Source: Thermoplasmata archaeon
GTDB taxonomy: Archaea; Thermoplasmatota; Thermoplasmata; Thermoplasmatales; Thermoplasmataceae
Reading direction: 5' to 3'
NCBI GenBank assembly: GCA_021811525.1
Contig: JAJZOK010000080.1
Coordinates: forward strand, 1 to 33,128
Length of the DNA stretch: 33,128 nt
In this document: piece by piece, positions 31,839 to 33,128 of the stretch
Position numbering within the stretch: position 1 is the first letter of the stretch
How the letters are laid out: every line of letters begins with the position of its first letter
Notes under the pieces: model-generated
Databases searched by the model: none
Told to the model about the DNA's origin: nothing
What the model saw: the letters and a program-made list of their open reading frames with translations, nothing else
Program-made: the position numbers and the translations under genes

Positions 31839-31851
31839 GGCTACCAAATTC

Positions 31852-32394
31852 ATGTATACACGGCGTGGTGACACAGGCGAAACAGATACAGGCCGCGGAG
31901 AAAGGCTGAGCAAGGATTCCCTTCTGGTGGAGCTTGAAGGGACCAACGATGAACTCAACTCATTCATAGGCCTGGCCCGTGCAAAGGTTTCCTGGAACGA
32001 CATGAAGGAGGACCTCGCAAGGGTACAGAGGGACATATTCACCATGGGGGAGCACATCATAAAAGCCGGAACAGGAAGAAACCTCACTGGGGGCGATACA
32101 AAATGGCTGGAGGAAAGGGTAGAATACTACAGGAAGGAAGTTGGCCCAATCCACCTCTTCGTCATCCAGGGGGGTTCAGAAGGGGCAGCGTACCTTCATG
32201 TTGCAAGGACGGTCTGCAGGCGGTATGAAAGGATGGTGGTATCGGGAAAGGAACTGCTGGGAATTTCCCCTGATGTGCTTTCATACGCAAACAGGCTTTC
32301 TTCGGTACTTTTCATGATGGCGCTTGCATCCAACAAAAGAATGTCAGTGAAGGAAGAGATTTGGGATATCAGGCCGCCTTCAGAGGCTAAATGA
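31852..32394 (+). CDS. ATP:cob(I)alamin adenosyltransferase, PduO type
   Basis: A 180-residue enzyme that transfers the adenosyl group from ATP to cob(I)alamin to make coenzyme B12. The family opening YTRRGDTGETDTGRGERLSKD (read as two parts) provides the ATP-binding segment. GTNDELNSFIGLARA follows, and near the C-terminus ARTVCRRYERMV supplies conserved Arg residues of the trimer interface site. Length fits the family. A TATA-like CTTTAATCT precedes the ATG by about 30 bases. Its stop overlaps the convergent lipB end by 15 bases. Confidence 0.92.
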   Translation: MYTRRGDTGETDTGRGERLSKDSLLVELEGTNDELNSFIGLARAKVSWNDMKEDLARVQRDIFTMGEHIIKAGTGRNLTGGDTKWLEERVEYYRKEVGPIHLFVIQGGSEGAAYLHVARTVCRRYERMVVSGKELLGISPDVLSYANRLSSVLFMMALASNKRMSVKEEIWDIRPPSEAK

Positions 32395-33048
32395 TACTTC
32401 CTTCATGAAGGACTCCCGATCCAATAAGGCAAACTCACCAAATCTTCCCGAAAAGTCCTTCAGGAATCCCTGAATTATTGTTTCATCCTTCAGATCAGCG
32501 AAGCTCATCACTGAGGGATCCAGGCCGCAAGGCCGGATGCTGTTGAATCCTGAAAGTACGTCTCTGGATGTATTTATGGAGATGCCATGAAAGCTGATCC
32601 CATGGTCAATGGCCATTCCAATGGAGGCAACCTTCCTTTCTCCAGTTTCTGTTTTGACCCAGATTCCCGGTTCATTGCCAACGCTTGCGGTATAGCCTGC
32701 CTGATCCAGAATTTTTATTACTGTGTTTTCGACGAAGTGCACGAAGTTTCTCACATCGATATTTCCATAATCGCTAATGTCCACAACGGGATAGATGACT
32801 TTCTGCCCTGGTCCATGGTAGGTGACATCTCCACCCCTCTCTGTCTGTACAGTCTCAACGCCCCTGTAATTCTCCTCTATGGGCTTCCTGCCCAGCGTGT
32901 ATACCGGTTCGTGTTCAAGAAAAAGAAGAAAGCCTCTCCTGTTGCCGTCCCTGACGAGGCTCAGGAGATGCTTCTGCAGCCTGTACGCGTCCTGGAAAGA
33001 AATCTTTCCAAGGTCAGTTGCGAGGTTTGAAGTGTAGCGGTAGCCCAT
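32380..33048 (-). CDS. lipB: Lipoate-protein ligase B (octanoyltransferase)
   Basis: A 222-residue octanoyl-[ACP]:protein N-octanoyltransferase, which loads octanoate (or lipoate) on the lipoyl domains of 2-oxoacid dehydrogenases and GcvH. Counting from ATG 33048, the motif RGGDVTYHGPGQ is at 71-82. The catalytic Lys is K139 in RKVASIG and the catalytic Cys is C174 in RPCGLDP. A GTG two codons earlier (33054) is also possible, but AAGGTG a few bases before 33048 favours the ATG. The start overlaps the end of the dihydrolipoamide dehydrogenase gene by 35 bases, which joins two lipoyl-related genes in one unit. Confidence 0.93.
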   Translation of the reverse strand: MGYRYTSNLATDLGKISFQDAYRLQKHLLSLVRDGNRRGFLLFLEHEPVYTLGRKPIEENYRGVETVQTERGGDVTYHGPGQKVIYPVVDISDYGNIDVRNFVHFVENTVIKILDQAGYTASVGNEPGIWVKTETGERKVASIGMAIDHGISFHGISINTSRDVLSGFNSIRPCGLDPSVMSFADLKDETIIQGFLKDFSGRFGEFALLDRESFMKEVSFSL

Positions 33049-33128
33049 ATGCACCTTCGGCAGCTTCCTTAAGGCCCTCTGATATTGTGGGGTGCGGGTG
33101 TATTGTGAGCCCTATGTCCATGGCCATA
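33014..33128 (-). CDS. lpdA: Dihydrolipoamide dehydrogenase, C-terminal fragment at window edge
   Basis: The last 37 codons of a gene that enters from the right edge. AMDIGLTIHPHPTISEGLKE followed by AAEGAYG is the conserved C-terminal dimer-interface segment of dihydrolipoamide dehydrogenase (E3), including the catalytic H-P-H-P-T motif. It ends at TGA 33014-33016, inside the start of lipB. E3 reoxidises the lipoyl arms that LipB helps to make, so the overlap makes functional sense. Confidence 0.85.
   Translation of the reverse strand, partial: MAMDIGLTIHPHPTISEGLKEAAEGAYGLPLHFKPRN

Noticed and set aside
31741..31851. Cobalamin riboswitch before the adenosyltransferase gene
   Set aside because: Only 111 bases separate it from the divergent DtxR gene, the transcript seems nearly leaderless, and no B12-box-like sequence is seen.
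1..33128. CRISPR arrays or insertion sequences
   Set aside because: No regularly spaced repeats with spacers, no transposase frame and no terminal inverted repeats with target duplications were seen.

Overview
The window looks like a chromosomal piece of an acidophilic, heterotrophic archaeon of the Thermoplasmatales (Thermoplasma-like). This is inferred from several signs. AGG/AGA is the favoured arginine codon. Many start codons follow a TATA-like box by about 25-40 bases with no room for a Shine-Dalgarno (SD) site, so the mRNAs are probably leaderless. The gene set is archaeal in style: TrmB-type regulator, two-domain protein disulfide oxidoreductase, AlaX, cytochrome bd, and a hydroxyacyl-CoA dehydrogenase/enoyl-CoA hydratase fusion in archaeal domain order. 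The species cannot be fixed from the sequence alone.

Left part (1-10.8 kb): the C-terminal two thirds of an M13 metallopeptidase runs off the left edge with a probable frame break. It is followed by a tandem pair of unrecognised paralogues, a small single-span membrane protein on the minus strand, electron transfer flavoprotein (etfB-etfA), an M48 membrane peptidase and cytochrome bd oxidase (cydA-cydB). An APC-family amino acid permease, with a good SD site and a hairpin/T-run terminator, is divergent from cydA.

Middle part (10.8-22.9 kb): a UbiD-type decarboxylase lies downstream of an SRPBCC protein and a SHOCT membrane protein, divergent from a TrmB-like regulator whose promoter or start holds a perfect inverted repeat. 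Then come a RidA-like protein, a VOC/glyoxalase-fold protein, tRNA-Thr(UGU), a small winged-helix regulator and a GlcD-GlcF pair (FAD and Fe-S subunits of a D-lactate/glycolate-type dehydrogenase). An MFS transporter with a palindrome in its promoter, SCP2 plus the HAD-ECH fusion, and a gene broken by a G-run frameshift complete this part. ETF, HAD-ECH and SCP2 fit fatty or branched acid oxidation. The GlcDF complex, ETF and cytochrome bd together suggest electrons from organic acids reaching oxygen.

Accessory island (about 22.9-29.0 kb): this stretch is visibly more AT-rich and gene-poor. It holds a protein disulfide oxidoreductase at its edge, a decayed vapBC toxin-antitoxin pair, an intact MazF-like toxin with its antitoxin, a secreted sequon-rich protein, an ArsR-AHSA1 fusion regulator and a secreted-protein remnant. 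Two direct copies of the 3' half of a tRNA-Lys(CUU) gene lie 2.25 kb apart and bracket the MazF-like pair and the secreted protein. They look like attachment-site scars of an integrated element. No integrase is visible.

Right part (29.0-33.1 kb): AlaX editing protein with an MBL-fold hydrolase, a coiled-coil protein of unknown role, a DtxR-family metal regulator divergent from a PduO-type cobalamin adenosyltransferase, and lipB overlapping the end of a dihydrolipoamide dehydrogenase gene cut by the window edge.
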